Positions 32,156 to 39,078 of a stretch of DNA of 57,117 nucleotides are shown one piece after another. A model generated the notes under the pieces. The model had not been told where the DNA came from. It saw only the letters and a list, made by a program, of their open reading frames with translations, and made no database searches. Numbering within the stretch: the stretch's first letter is position 1; each line of letters starts with the position of its first letter. Source of the stretch: a virus. The position numbers and the translations under genes were made by a program. The stretch lies in the IMG/VR virus record IMGVR_UViG_3300037096_000048, positions 1 to 57,117 of that record. One strand, 5' to 3'.

Positions 32156-33501
32156 CCTATCTCCAATTTTACAGGTTTTACATTGTACTCATCTCTAAAG
32201 AACTTAACACACGCATTGAAATGTTTCAATAGCCAAGGATGACTAGAATCACGAAAAAGTATCACCTTGGCGCTCTCTTTTCCCGGATACCGCCTGAATG
32301 CCCTACCGCACTGCTGCATGAACTGATTACGGCTCTTTCCACCTCCAGCCAATATGACCCACTCGCAAGCTCTAGTGTCCACGCCTTCTCCCACAACAGA
32401 AGTACCTATCAATGTCTTTAGTTGACCCATACTGAACTCAGCTATCATGTTCTTGCTGCACTCATCCTGGCCATTGGCAAAGGAAGCGTCTGTAAGGCCT
32501 TTGATAGCCTCGCCATGGGCAATCTCCTTGACTAGACATAGGGTACTGGCTTCATTCATATGAAGCGTCTTCATGAGCCAAGCAATCTTACGGTTGCGGC
32601 TTGTGTTGTTCACTACCAACTCAGTGTAGACAGCAGGCCAATAGGTCGGGTCACCTTTCATCTGAACTTTGGGCAAGTCCACGTAGTAGGCTTCGAGCGG
32701 CACGATTCGACCTAGTTCAACGGCCGCTTTGTGCTCTTGACGATAGATTACCTTGGATAAGACGCTTTCAAGCAACAATCGTTCATTTTCATCCGATCTA
32801 AACGGCGTAGCCGTCAACCCGAATCTATAGAAGACATTTGTCCAGGACTTTTGATTGAGTTTACGGTAGGTGGCTGCAGCAGCATGATGAAATTCATCTA
32901 TGATAACACAATCATAGGCTTTGAGAACTTCTTTAGGGTCTAAGGCGTCTACATTTTCAACTGCTATGGGGCACCACTTGTCTGCATTGAGAGGGCCTAC
33001 TAACCCGGTGCCAAACGCGGATCGAAGGGTTTCTGTGAGTTGGCGCTTAAGTTCTAAATTGGGCACTACTACAAGTGTCGGAACTTGCAGTTTATTTATG
33101 ATCATGGCGCATATGACAGACTTACCCGCTCCAGTAGGCGCTACCACTATGCCTCTGCATTGGTCCCCGCAAGCCTCTGCAGCCGCTGTTTGTTCCGGAT
33201 AGGGTGTATGCCTTAAGTTGAGTACTGCCAAGCCTTCACGGGCATGTGGGCGCCGTCTCATGTCATTCCTAAGTACTTGGATCTTAGGAGCTATAAGGAC
33301 AGCCTCTACTAGATAGAGTAAGCCAGTCGGGAAGTTCCCATGCCGATCCATTAGGTTCCTGCAACTGCTTCTGTGCCCCCCGATGTAAAAAGCCTGACTC
33401 GGTGTCAAGTTATATGATAAAATCTTGCGAATCGTGGCAAATTCACTGGGTGAAAGCCCTTCGAGTGAAGACATACTGTTATTTATTGTCAATTTAATCA
33501 T
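32152..33501 (-). CDS. SF2 DNA helicase (UvsW/RAD25-like)
   Basis: The 449-residue protein shows superfamily 2 motifs in order: Q motif region with YPEQ (101-104), Walker A APTGAGKS (121-128), motif Ia VVPNLELKRQ, Walker B IDEFHH (201-206), motif III LTATPFR (about 232-238), motif V GTSVVGEGVDT and motif VI QQCGRAFRR. Phage helicases of this kind unwind branched DNA and R-loops during recombination-dependent replication, as UvsW does in T4. It is the first gene of the leftward operon and starts almost at the predicted transcription start, with no ribosome binding site. Confidence 0.88.
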   Translation of the reverse strand: MIKLTINNSMSSLEGLSPSEFATIRKILSYNLTPSQAFYIGGHRSSCRNLMDRHGNFPTGLLYLVEAVLIAPKIQVLRNDMRRRPHAREGLAVLNLRHTPYPEQTAAAEACGDQCRGIVVAPTGAGKSVICAMIINKLQVPTLVVVPNLELKRQLTETLRSAFGTGLVGPLNADKWCPIAVENVDALDPKEVLKAYDCVIIDEFHHAAAATYRKLNQKSWTNVFYRFGLTATPFRSDENERLLLESVLSKVIYRQEHKAAVELGRIVPLEAYYVDLPKVQMKGDPTYWPAVYTELVVNNTSRNRKIAWLMKTLHMNEASTLCLVKEIAHGEAIKGLTDASFANGQDECSKNMIAEFSMGQLKTLIGTSVVGEGVDTRACEWVILAGGGKSRNQFMQQCGRAFRRYPGKESAKVILFRDSSHPWLLKHFNACVKFFRDEYNVKPVKLEIG

Positions 33502-33512
33502 AGTGTTAGCTT

Positions 33513-33541
33513 ATTATATGCCAAGGCAATGTAAAGTTCAA
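33513..33541 (-). promoter_or_regulatory. Leftward sigma-70 promoter for helicase-lysozyme operon
   Basis: On the minus strand, TTGAAC (33541-33536), a 17-base spacer and a perfect TATAAT (33518-33513) form a strong promoter. Transcription should start near 33506, about five bases before the helicase ATG at 33501, so the message would be nearly leaderless. Confidence 0.8.
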
Positions 33542-33558
33542 TAATAAATGAATTATTG
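33539..33558. promoter_or_regulatory. Operator-like palindrome between divergent promoters
   Basis: CAATAAT (33539-33545) and ATTATTG (33552-33558) form a perfect inverted repeat with a six-base spacer. It overlaps the leftward -35 and ends two bases before the rightward -35 at 33561, so a dimer bound here would cover both promoters. Confidence 0.55.
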
Positions 33559-33560
33559 TA

Positions 33561-33589
33561 TTGACAGAGGAGGTAAAAAGAGGTGTAGT
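33561..33589 (+). promoter_or_regulatory. Rightward early promoter
   Basis: TTGACA at 33561-33566, a 17-base spacer and TGTAGT at 33584-33589 (four of six to TATAAT). It faces the early genes starting at 33925. The message would carry a leader of about 330 bases containing the 12-bp inverted repeat at 33828. Confidence 0.55.
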
Positions 33590-33924
33590 AATGAAGTGGA
33601 CTCGTTATGCCTATTTTTACGAGGGGTTCACTAAAACATTACGACTTGACTTAAAGCTTTTGCTTAAATGTAACATAGTAAAGTTGTAATTGTTAAGTTC
33701 ACGACTCTAGCAAAAATTTTACACACAAAATAATCCTTGCATTCCAAATATACCCATGCGATACTGATTTCAGTAGACGGACTAAGCTTCCCAAGGCTAA
33801 TCCCTACTACATGTCCCCTCTCCCCAACCCCTAACATATGATGCTGAAATAAATTATATGTTAGGGGATCTATAACGATTGCATATCCTGCACACCTAGT
33901 GTAGTTTTTACTTAAGGAGACCCT
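33590..33924 (+). other. Long AT-rich leader or origin candidate between divergent operons
   Basis: Together with the promoters this forms the longest gap in the genome (33502-33924). It contains a perfect 12-bp inverted repeat, CCCCTAACATAT at 33828-33839 and ATATGTTAGGGG at 33856-33867, with a 16-base loop. The region is A/T-rich and lacks coding character. It could be a structured 5' leader, an operator, or a replication origin; the sequence alone does not decide. An open frame on the minus strand (33664-33933) was rejected. Confidence 0.5.
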
Positions 33925-34185
33925 ATGAAGCACTTTTTATTGTCTTTTTTCCTGACTCTATATGTGATCGCAATAGTATTCACCGTATGTCTAATCTGTG
34001 GTTGCACAGTGAAACCTAGCACTAAACCGTCCCAGCACGGCTTCTGCACTCATCCGGCGATCAATGGCGGCCAGGTGTTCCCCATTGATGACGCAGCCAC
34101 ATTTGAAGTGGGCAGTGTTAGATTTATTTCCCCTCTCGGTGAAATTACTCTTACCGGAGCACAATGCATATACCAAAAGAATTGA
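33925..34185 (+). CDS. Small lipoprotein
   Basis: The 86-residue protein has an AAGGAGA site. An N-terminal hydrophobic signal (HFLLSFFLTLYVIAIVFTV) runs into LICGC, a plausible lipobox with the modified Cys at residue 27. The rest is a short polar domain with Cys pairs (FCTHPAI, GAQCIY). It is the first rightward early gene, so it may be a superinfection-exclusion lipoprotein; an o-spanin role is possible but it lies far from the lysis genes. Confidence 0.65.
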   Translation: MKHFLLSFFLTLYVIAIVFTVCLICGCTVKPSTKPSQHGFCTHPAINGGQVFPIDDAATFEVGSVRFISPLGEITLTGAQCIYQKN

Positions 34186-34192
34186 GGGTATA

Positions 34193-34582
34193 ATGGAACA
34201 TAAGTTTAAAATTGGAGACAGAGTCAAGATTAAAGATATTTGCTTACTACCTGGCGTAGTATTAGGTTCTAAAGGAATTATTACCCGCGTGATGAGTAGC
34301 GCCGAATGCATAGTGAAACCGGACAAGTGGACGGCTGCCAAAGATTGGGGATGGATAGCGGGCAGACAGTTTCTAGTGTCTGGTCGTTCTCTTGTAAAAC
34401 TTAAACCGCGCGTTGAAAACTTGATTGTGCGTGCTAATCGCGGCGGAAGGGCGGTGAAAGAGATACTTGAATCATACCCAGGCAAAGTGGAAGTGGATTA
34501 CATCGCTGTGGGCAAGTATAGCCCGGTAGAAAAATATCTGGGGACTGGCCTTTACACGTACCGGCTGAGAAAAAAGAAATGA
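34193..34582 (+). CDS. Hypothetical KOW/SH3-like protein
   Basis: The protein has 129 residues, with the start at 34193 chosen for the GAGGG site and the MEHKFKIGDRVKIKD opening; the frame is open further upstream but reads the previous gene. The N-terminal 45 residues look like a small KOW or SH3 barrel (VVLGSKGIITRV). The C-terminal part is basic (VRANRGGRAVKEILESYPGK). RNA or DNA binding is an inference. It overlaps the next gene by four bases. Confidence 0.6.
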   Translation: MEHKFKIGDRVKIKDICLLPGVVLGSKGIITRVMSSAECIVKPDKWTAAKDWGWIAGRQFLVSGRSLVKLKPRVENLIVRANRGGRAVKEILESYPGKVEVDYIAVGKYSPVEKYLGTGLYTYRLRKKK

Positions 34583-34800
34583 AACTAAGTGAAAAATTTG
34601 CAATCGGCGCTATGGCCACTGTTCTATTCAAAATACTATCCGCTGGAGTCTGTATCAAGTGGAATGGGGATTCTGTGACTCTAGGATCGATAGACGCTGG
34701 CACCGTAGCAGCCCTACTGACCCCGGTGCTAGGAGCCGTGCATCTAGGCACCTGGGTAGAATCCACAAGATGGGAGACTGACCATGATGGTAAAGGCTGA
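34579..34800 (+). CDS. Small membrane-associated protein (73 aa)
   Basis: The 73-residue protein overlaps its neighbours on both sides. One hydrophobic stretch near the N-terminus (FAIGAMATVLFKILSAGVCI) and a second weaker one (GTVAALLTPVLGAVHLGTW) suggest two membrane passes with a polar, His/Asp-rich tail. A holin-type or other membrane function is possible because the next gene also encodes an anchored protein. No family is recognised. Confidence 0.55.
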   Translation: MKLSEKFAIGAMATVLFKILSAGVCIKWNGDSVTLGSIDAGTVAALLTPVLGAVHLGTWVESTRWETDHDGKG

Positions 34801-35272
34801 AATAGGCACTATAGCGGTAGCCCTGGTGGTGGCCTTCGCAGCGGGCAGGTGGGCTGCACCAACTAAAGTAGTTTATCACGCCACTAGTGTGACTGCGGAT
34901 AAAAAGACTGAGTCTATCAATACCGATAGTAATCAAAACAAACATATAGAAACAAAAGTGACCCAAAGTGACTCAAAAGACGGCACGAAAGTTGTGGTTA
35001 CGGAAATCACGGAAGACGATGAGACAGTTAGGGCTAAAACTTCAAATACTAGTGAAGAAACCCAAAAGACCGAAACCCGGGACAAGACGGTAATCTATAA
35101 CTCGCCCAAAGTCACCATAAGTGCCCTGGCCGGGCTGTCAGTGCATGACCTCTCCGTCCCATCCCCGGTGTATGGCGCCAGCGTTAGCAAACAAGTCTTA
35201 GGGCCTATCAGCGCGGGCATATGGGGTTTATCCAATGGCGTATTCGGACTATCAATAGGAGTAAGTTTATGA
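34784..35272 (+). CDS. Single-span membrane protein with a charged coiled region
   Basis: The 162-residue protein has an N-terminal membrane anchor (IGTIAVALVVAFAAGRWAA), a long Thr/Lys/Glu/Asp-rich segment (about 40-105) likely to be extended or coiled in the periplasm, and a Gly-rich hydrophobic C-terminal domain (ISAGIWGLSNGVFGLSIGVSL). The layout resembles inner-membrane spanins only loosely, since those usually lack the hydrophobic end. The function is unknown. It overlaps the next gene by ATGA. Confidence 0.6.
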   Translation: MMVKAEIGTIAVALVVAFAAGRWAAPTKVVYHATSVTADKKTESINTDSNQNKHIETKVTQSDSKDGTKVVVTEITEDDETVRAKTSNTSEETQKTETRDKTVIYNSPKVTISALAGLSVHDLSVPSPVYGASVSKQVLGPISAGIWGLSNGVFGLSIGVSL

Positions 35273-35430
35273 TGACGACTTGTGTTTGCTGTGGGTTTTC
35301 ATCCGCCTACGCGGATATATATTTAGAACATGTTTGCAGTGTAAAACGAGAGCTGACTGGCGCAGAAAAAGCGGTTGACGCCGCTTGGGAACTGCAGTAC
35401 GATCTAAGTAAAGGGAGACTCAACAAATGA
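35269..35430 (+). CDS. Small zinc-finger-like protein (53 aa)
   Basis: ATG at 35269 overlaps the preceding stop and has an AGGAG site. The N-terminus MMTTCVCCGFSSAYADIYLEHVC has the C-x2-C...H-x-C pattern of a compact C2H2/C2HC finger, followed by a helical tail. It may bind DNA, RNA or protein. No family is recognised. It overlaps the next gene by ATGA. Confidence 0.6.
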   Translation: MMTTCVCCGFSSAYADIYLEHVCSVKRELTGAEKAVDAAWELQYDLSKGRLNK

Positions 35431-35846
35431 ACAAAGAAATTATGGAAGTACTAGCTAGCTTAGCAGCGGGCCTGCATGGAGATATCATAGAGGCGTATGT
35501 AACCAGCCCGACGATAGAGGAAGCTGAAAAACTGGCAGCCAAGTTTTTATCCGGTCAAATACATGCCGCTAATGCATTGCGCATCACTGACCTGGATGCT
35601 AGGATGCGCAAAGCTGGAGTCAAATCAGTCCGCGCCGCTGTGTACCTAGAAGAGTGTAACAAAAAAGACAAGAAACCTACCGAAGCCACGCTAATCGCTT
35701 TGATTGATAGTAATGCTCTGGTATGTAGTGAGCAGGTGGCATTCGACACTGCAGAAGTTGACCGCGACTTGCTTCAGAACTACTTCAATGTCTTCAAAGA
35801 GGCACATATTTATTTTCGTGGCCTTAGTCGGGGTCGTTTCGAATGA
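35427..35846 (+). CDS. Hypothetical early protein (139 aa)
   Basis: The 139-residue protein is mostly helical (IMEVLASLAAGLHGDIIEA, ALRITDLDARMRKAGVKSVR, DLLQNYFNVFKEAHIYFR). It is coupled by ATGA overlaps at both ends and sits two genes before the RecA-like gene. The helical repeats and charge suggest an oligomeric protein, perhaps a recombination mediator, but nothing in the sequence proves that. Confidence 0.6.
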   Translation: MNKEIMEVLASLAAGLHGDIIEAYVTSPTIEEAEKLAAKFLSGQIHAANALRITDLDARMRKAGVKSVRAAVYLEECNKKDKKPTEATLIALIDSNALVCSEQVAFDTAEVDRDLLQNYFNVFKEAHIYFRGLSRGRFE

Positions 35847-35926
35847 CAAATCTTTTAGTATACTCTGGAATAGTAGCCGTTTTTTCAATCATGTTTTTTT
35901 TATTCATCTGTGTATTTAAAAGTTAA
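35843..35926 (+). CDS. 27-residue membrane micropeptide
   Basis: ATG at 35843 overlaps the upstream stop (ATGA). The peptide is one membrane span (LLVYSGIVAVFSIMFFLFIC) with a short basic end (FKS). The overlap supports real translation. It is the third very small single-span protein in this genome, after those at 10025 and 51552. It ends two bases before the structured RNA element. Confidence 0.5.
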   Translation: MTNLLVYSGIVAVFSIMFFLFICVFKS

Positions 35927-35928
35927 AT

Positions 35929-36059
35929 AAAGTTTTCCGGCAGCGGTGTGGGTATCCTTAAGGACACACAGTCCTAGAGTCAAACGGGATGGCCAGCTAG
36001 AATAAGGGCAAGAATAGGCTGGAGTTGTGAGTACCGAATCTCACCTGCCGGAAAACTTT
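35929..36059 (+). ncRNA. Candidate structured RNA before the recA-like gene
   Basis: AAAGTTTTCCGGCAG (35929-35943) pairs perfectly with CTGCCGGAAAACTTT (36045-36059), a 15-bp closing stem around 101 bases. Inside are three hairpins: GTGTG/CACAC continuing into TCC/GGA with a TTAA loop (35946-35969), CCAGC/GCTGG (35993-36022), and GTGAG/CTCAC (36027-36044). A four-base bulge GGTA (35951-35954) can pair with TACC in the third loop (36032-36035), a possible pseudoknot. The recA ribosome binding site (GAGG) begins two bases after the stem. It matches no riboswitch or ribozyme family that I can recall. Confidence 0.6.
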
Positions 36060-36068
36060 TGAGGATCT

Positions 36069-36977
36069 ATGACCAAAATTGACGTAAATGAGATCGTAGT
36101 TAAGGCCCGCCTACTATACGGCAAGGACACAACAGGCGCTGCTATGCTGGCGACAGGTACTGTACTGCGTAGGCCGTCAAAACCGGAAGAATTCATCCTG
36201 GCACCCAAAGGTCATCCTTGGGTACAGCTGACTGGCACGCTGGGGCTTCCATATGATAGTATCATTCAGGTTGCAGGTGCATACGACTCTGGAAAGTCCA
36301 CCTTAGCCGGTGAATTTATGGCCTCAGCTCAGAAACAAGGCGCATATGTAATCCTTGGCGATTCAGAGAAAAAATTTGACAAGACTCGCTTTGATAAGCA
36401 CTTCGGCGGTGACTCTTCGCAACTGTTAGTCGTTCAAAGCACAATGATTCGCAAACTAGCGGGAGGAATGCTCAAATATGTCAAAACCATCAAAAGCGAC
36501 GATCCTAATTCTAAAATTTTACTTGTGCATGACAGTATTGGCGGTAGCGTTAGTCGCTCTAGAGCAGAGCGTGATATCGACGACGAAAAAAGCAACCAGC
36601 CAGGTAGCGAAGCCGTAGAAAACAGCGACTACATGAAACATATTGTGGCGACTATGGACAAGTACCCCGGCTCCATAACCCTGCTGCTGATCAACCAGAT
36701 GACAGATAAAATAGGTTTTGGGCAGAAAGGTCAGAGCCGCAGTGGTGGTCATAAGATTTCATTCCACTCCAGCCTTATCCTCGAAATGAAAAAGATCAAG
36801 ACCTTAACGAAACAAGTTAACAAAGTTGAGACCAAAGTTGGCATTATAACTCAAGCCAAAGTTGAGAAAAATCACCTCTCGACATCTGAAGTCTCAGTCA
36901 ATAAGATGAACATAATGGTAACGGCAAAAGGATGGCAGGAAACAGATTTCACCTTTGAAGGGAAAGACGATGAGTGA
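36069..36977 (+). CDS. RecA/UvsX-like recombinase
   Basis: The 302-residue RecA-fold ATPase has Walker A GAYDSGKST (about residues 69-77), the catalytic Glu region GDSEKKFD, Walker B ILLVHDS (about 149-155), a QMTDK segment after LLLIN, and the L2-like loop followed by GGHKISFHSSLILEMKKIK. It should form filaments on ssDNA and drive strand exchange, the entry step of recombination-dependent replication. Together with SbcD/SbcC-like proteins, an HNH and a UvsW-like helicase it forms a T4-style recombination set. It is the first gene after the structured RNA, which may control its translation. Confidence 0.85.
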   Translation: MTKIDVNEIVVKARLLYGKDTTGAAMLATGTVLRRPSKPEEFILAPKGHPWVQLTGTLGLPYDSIIQVAGAYDSGKSTLAGEFMASAQKQGAYVILGDSEKKFDKTRFDKHFGGDSSQLLVVQSTMIRKLAGGMLKYVKTIKSDDPNSKILLVHDSIGGSVSRSRAERDIDDEKSNQPGSEAVENSDYMKHIVATMDKYPGSITLLLINQMTDKIGFGQKGQSRSGGHKISFHSSLILEMKKIKTLTKQVNKVETKVGIITQAKVEKNHLSTSEVSVNKMNIMVTAKGWQETDFTFEGKDDE

Positions 36978-37338
36978 CAATGAAGAGATTCTCCAACTCC
37001 GCGCCGATCGCGACACGCTTCGGGAGGAACTGCGAGACACCTACAAATGTCTCAATGCAGACAGGCTGGAAATAGATCAGCTCCGCGCCGAGCGCGACCA
37101 GCTGAAACAGGAACGCTTTGCACTTCAGGCCCATGTTGCGGAACTGAAAGACGAAGTGCGAAAGGTCCGCACGGTGTCTGCAAGCAGGAACTATGAAATG
37201 GACCGACTCCGCGCCAAGCTCGTGCTAGCTACTGCGGCGCTTCAAATGGTGTATAGCGAATGGGATGCGCCAGATATCTGCTTCAATCAAATTGAAGAAG
37301 CCCTCTCCCGTTGCACGGCAAAGAAAGGGAAGAATTGA
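36970..37338 (+). CDS. Coiled-coil hypothetical protein (122 aa)
   Basis: ATG at 36970 has an AAGGG site and overlaps the recA stop by eight bases. Residues 6-75 form a long charged coiled coil with the repeated phrase QLRAxRDxLxxE (twice), and the C-terminus is a short globular end (SEWDAPDICFNQIEEALSRC). Coiled-coil phage proteins with a QLRAERD repeat are common and of unknown role. Codon use is more G/C-rich than in recA, starting the compositional island that runs to about 39023. Confidence 0.6.
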   Translation: MSDNEEILQLRADRDTLREELRDTYKCLNADRLEIDQLRAERDQLKQERFALQAHVAELKDEVRKVRTVSASRNYEMDRLRAKLVLATAALQMVYSEWDAPDICFNQIEEALSRCTAKKGKN

Positions 37339-37389
37339 CGACCATTATGGAAACCTAGAGTATGCCATCACAAAAGAAAGAGAGAACTT

Positions 37390-38709
37390 ATGACCAAAAT
37401 CGAAACCTTAACCGACTCGCAAAAAGCACTCCTCCCCGTCTATCGTGACCGCTGGTTAAAAATCGGTCTAGCCCCGGGTCCAGCTGACCGCCCGAAAGCC
37501 GAGGACGCAATCCGGCGCGCGTACCAGATAGTAGGGCTTGCGCCTCCAAAACAGATCGTCTGGAGCACATCCCCCCTCTCGGGGTGGCTCACGGTATGCT
37601 GTTTGCGAAATGACGACCTGATGAAAAAAATCTACGCTGATTTCCTGGAGCATTTGAAAGTCCCGGTAGAAACGGCAAAGTCACTTGAGCCGTGGACCTC
37701 GGTGGCAGACTCGGTGGGCCATTCTGTGCGAAACTCAGTGGCAGACTCGGTGGGCCATTCTGTGCGGGACTCGATGGTAGCCTCGGTGTGGGATTCGGTG
37801 CGAAACTCAGTGGTGAACTCGGTGCGAAACTCAGTGGCAGACTCGGTGGGCCATTCTGTGCGGGACTCGATGGTAGCCTCGGTGTGGGATTCGGTGCGAA
37901 ACTCAGTGTGGGACTCGGTGTGTGATTCGGTGCGAAACTCAGTGTGGGACTCGGTGCGAAATTCGGTGGGAGACTCGGTGCGGGTCTCTGTGTGGGCCTC
38001 GGTGGCAGACTCGGTGGTGGACTCGGTGGTGGACTCGGTGGGGGCTTCGGTGGTGGACTCGGTGAAAACTTTTGATTTTTCAGAAACCTGTTTTGGGTCT
38101 CATGACGCTAATTGGCTGGGCTTTTATCAGTATTTTCTCGAAGTGTTAAAAATCGAAGCCTGCGAAAAACTTCTCCCCCTCATGGATCTTTCGAAAGAAG
38201 GCGGTTGGTTTTACCCCTATCAAAACATTTGCGTTATCAGTGAGCGCCCATGTGAAATTCACATGGACGGGACGCAGATCCATCGGGACGGAGGACCGGC
38301 GATCCACTATATGGACGGTTTTGCGGTCTATGCGCTCCACGGCGTCCAGATACCCGAATGGCTCGTTATGACACCGAAGGAGGAACTCGACTCCACTAAA
38401 ATCCTCGCTCTCCCAAATGCCCAGCAGCGGGCCGAAGGGGTGAAAAAAATCGGGATCAGCGCGATGTTATCCGCGCTCAAATGGGAGCGGATTGACAAAA
38501 TGGATGGCTACGAGCTTGGTTCGATTGAGTATGAAGGACGGCGGATTGGGCCGTATCTGTCGATGCAAAATCCCAGTACGGGCGAGCGGCACGTGGAGGG
38601 AGTGGGAACACCCAATGGCGGAGTCGATGAAACTGTGAAAACATGCGAGCAGGCGCTTTCTTGGCGCAATGGAACCAAAACCTATATCAAACCGGAGATT
38701 ATTACATGA
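37390..38709 (+). CDS. DUF6745-type protein with SVxx tetrapeptide repeats
   Basis: The 439-residue protein has three parts: a helical N-terminal domain (about 1-100), a tetrapeptide repeat SVxx (about 101-225; phrases such as SVWDSVRNSV and SVADSVGHSV), and a conserved C-terminal domain (about 240-439) with PCEIHMDGTQIHRDGGPAI, GVQIPEWLVM and EGRRIGPYLSMQNPSTGERH, which I recognise as the DUF6745 type. That domain occurs in many bacteria and phages with the same kind of repeat. The activity is unknown. It overlaps the next gene by ATGA, and the two form a recurrent pair. Confidence 0.75.
   Translation: MTKIETLTDSQKALLPVYRDRWLKIGLAPGPADRPKAEDAIRRAYQIVGLAPPKQIVWSTSPLSGWLTVCCLRNDDLMKKIYADFLEHLKVPVETAKSLEPWTSVADSVGHSVRNSVADSVGHSVRDSMVASVWDSVRNSVVNSVRNSVADSVGHSVRDSMVASVWDSVRNSVWDSVCDSVRNSVWDSVRNSVGDSVRVSVWASVADSVVDSVVDSVGASVVDSVKTFDFSETCFGSHDANWLGFYQYFLEVLKIEACEKLLPLMDLSKEGGWFYPYQNICVISERPCEIHMDGTQIHRDGGPAIHYMDGFAVYALHGVQIPEWLVMTPKEELDSTKILALPNAQQRAEGVKKIGISAMLSALKWERIDKMDGYELGSIEYEGRRIGPYLSMQNPSTGERHVEGVGTPNGGVDETVKTCEQALSWRNGTKTYIKPEIIT
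37698..38063 (+). repeat. Tandem 12-bp repeats encoding SVxx
   Basis: Units of the type gactcggtgcga and aactcagtgtgg follow each other about thirty times. A longer block is itself duplicated: the stretch from 37738 recurs almost unchanged from 37834. This is typical of slippage and unequal exchange, so copy number is likely to vary between relatives. Assembly of this stretch from short reads could be collapsed or expanded. Confidence 0.9.
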
Positions 38710-39023
38710 TTATTCAACAAGGTGACGTGGTGATGAAACGAATCGATTCTATCCCAGCGGGCCAGCGCACTGAGGACGACCTGACCCGAAGTAAAATCCT
38801 CGCCACCGGTGAATCAACAGGCCACGTCCACGCGCTCGTTGACGACACCGATTCGGCCCAGGTTGTGCGCGTCATGGACCAGCTCTACATGATCATCGAG
38901 CGCGCGACGACTCTGAAGCATGAGGAGCATAACCCGGTCACGATCCCGCCCGGGACTTACCAGGTGGATATTGTGAAAGAGGCGGACCACATTTCTGGAG
39001 TAGTGCGGCAGGTTGCTGATTGA
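38706..39023 (+). CDS. Partner of the DUF6745 protein (105 aa)
   Basis: The 105-residue beta-rich protein has its start at 38706 overlapping the preceding stop (ATGA). The conserved phrases GDVVMKRIDSIP, ATGESTGHVHAL, HEEHNPVTIPPGTYQV and a His/Glu-rich core suggest a metal-binding cupin-like or small barrel fold (inference). As I recall, this small protein occurs next to DUF6745 genes in bacteria, so the pair was probably acquired as a unit. The function is unknown. Confidence 0.65.
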   Translation: MIIQQGDVVMKRIDSIPAGQRTEDDLTRSKILATGESTGHVHALVDDTDSAQVVRVMDQLYMIIERATTLKHEEHNPVTIPPGTYQVDIVKEADHISGVVRQVAD

Positions 39024-39078
39024 CGGGCGCAAGATCACCAGTAACAGATATTGTCGAAGCTGTAAGGGCTATAAATAA

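Noticed and set aside
33664-33933. 89-codon open frame on the minus strand in the long gap
   Set aside because: It has no ribosome binding site, overlaps the start of the lipoprotein gene, runs across a perfect inverted repeat and has no coding-like composition.
37692-37925. Open frame with Gly/Leu repeats inside the SVxx repeat
   Set aside because: It is an out-of-frame reading of the 12-bp repeats with no start signal.
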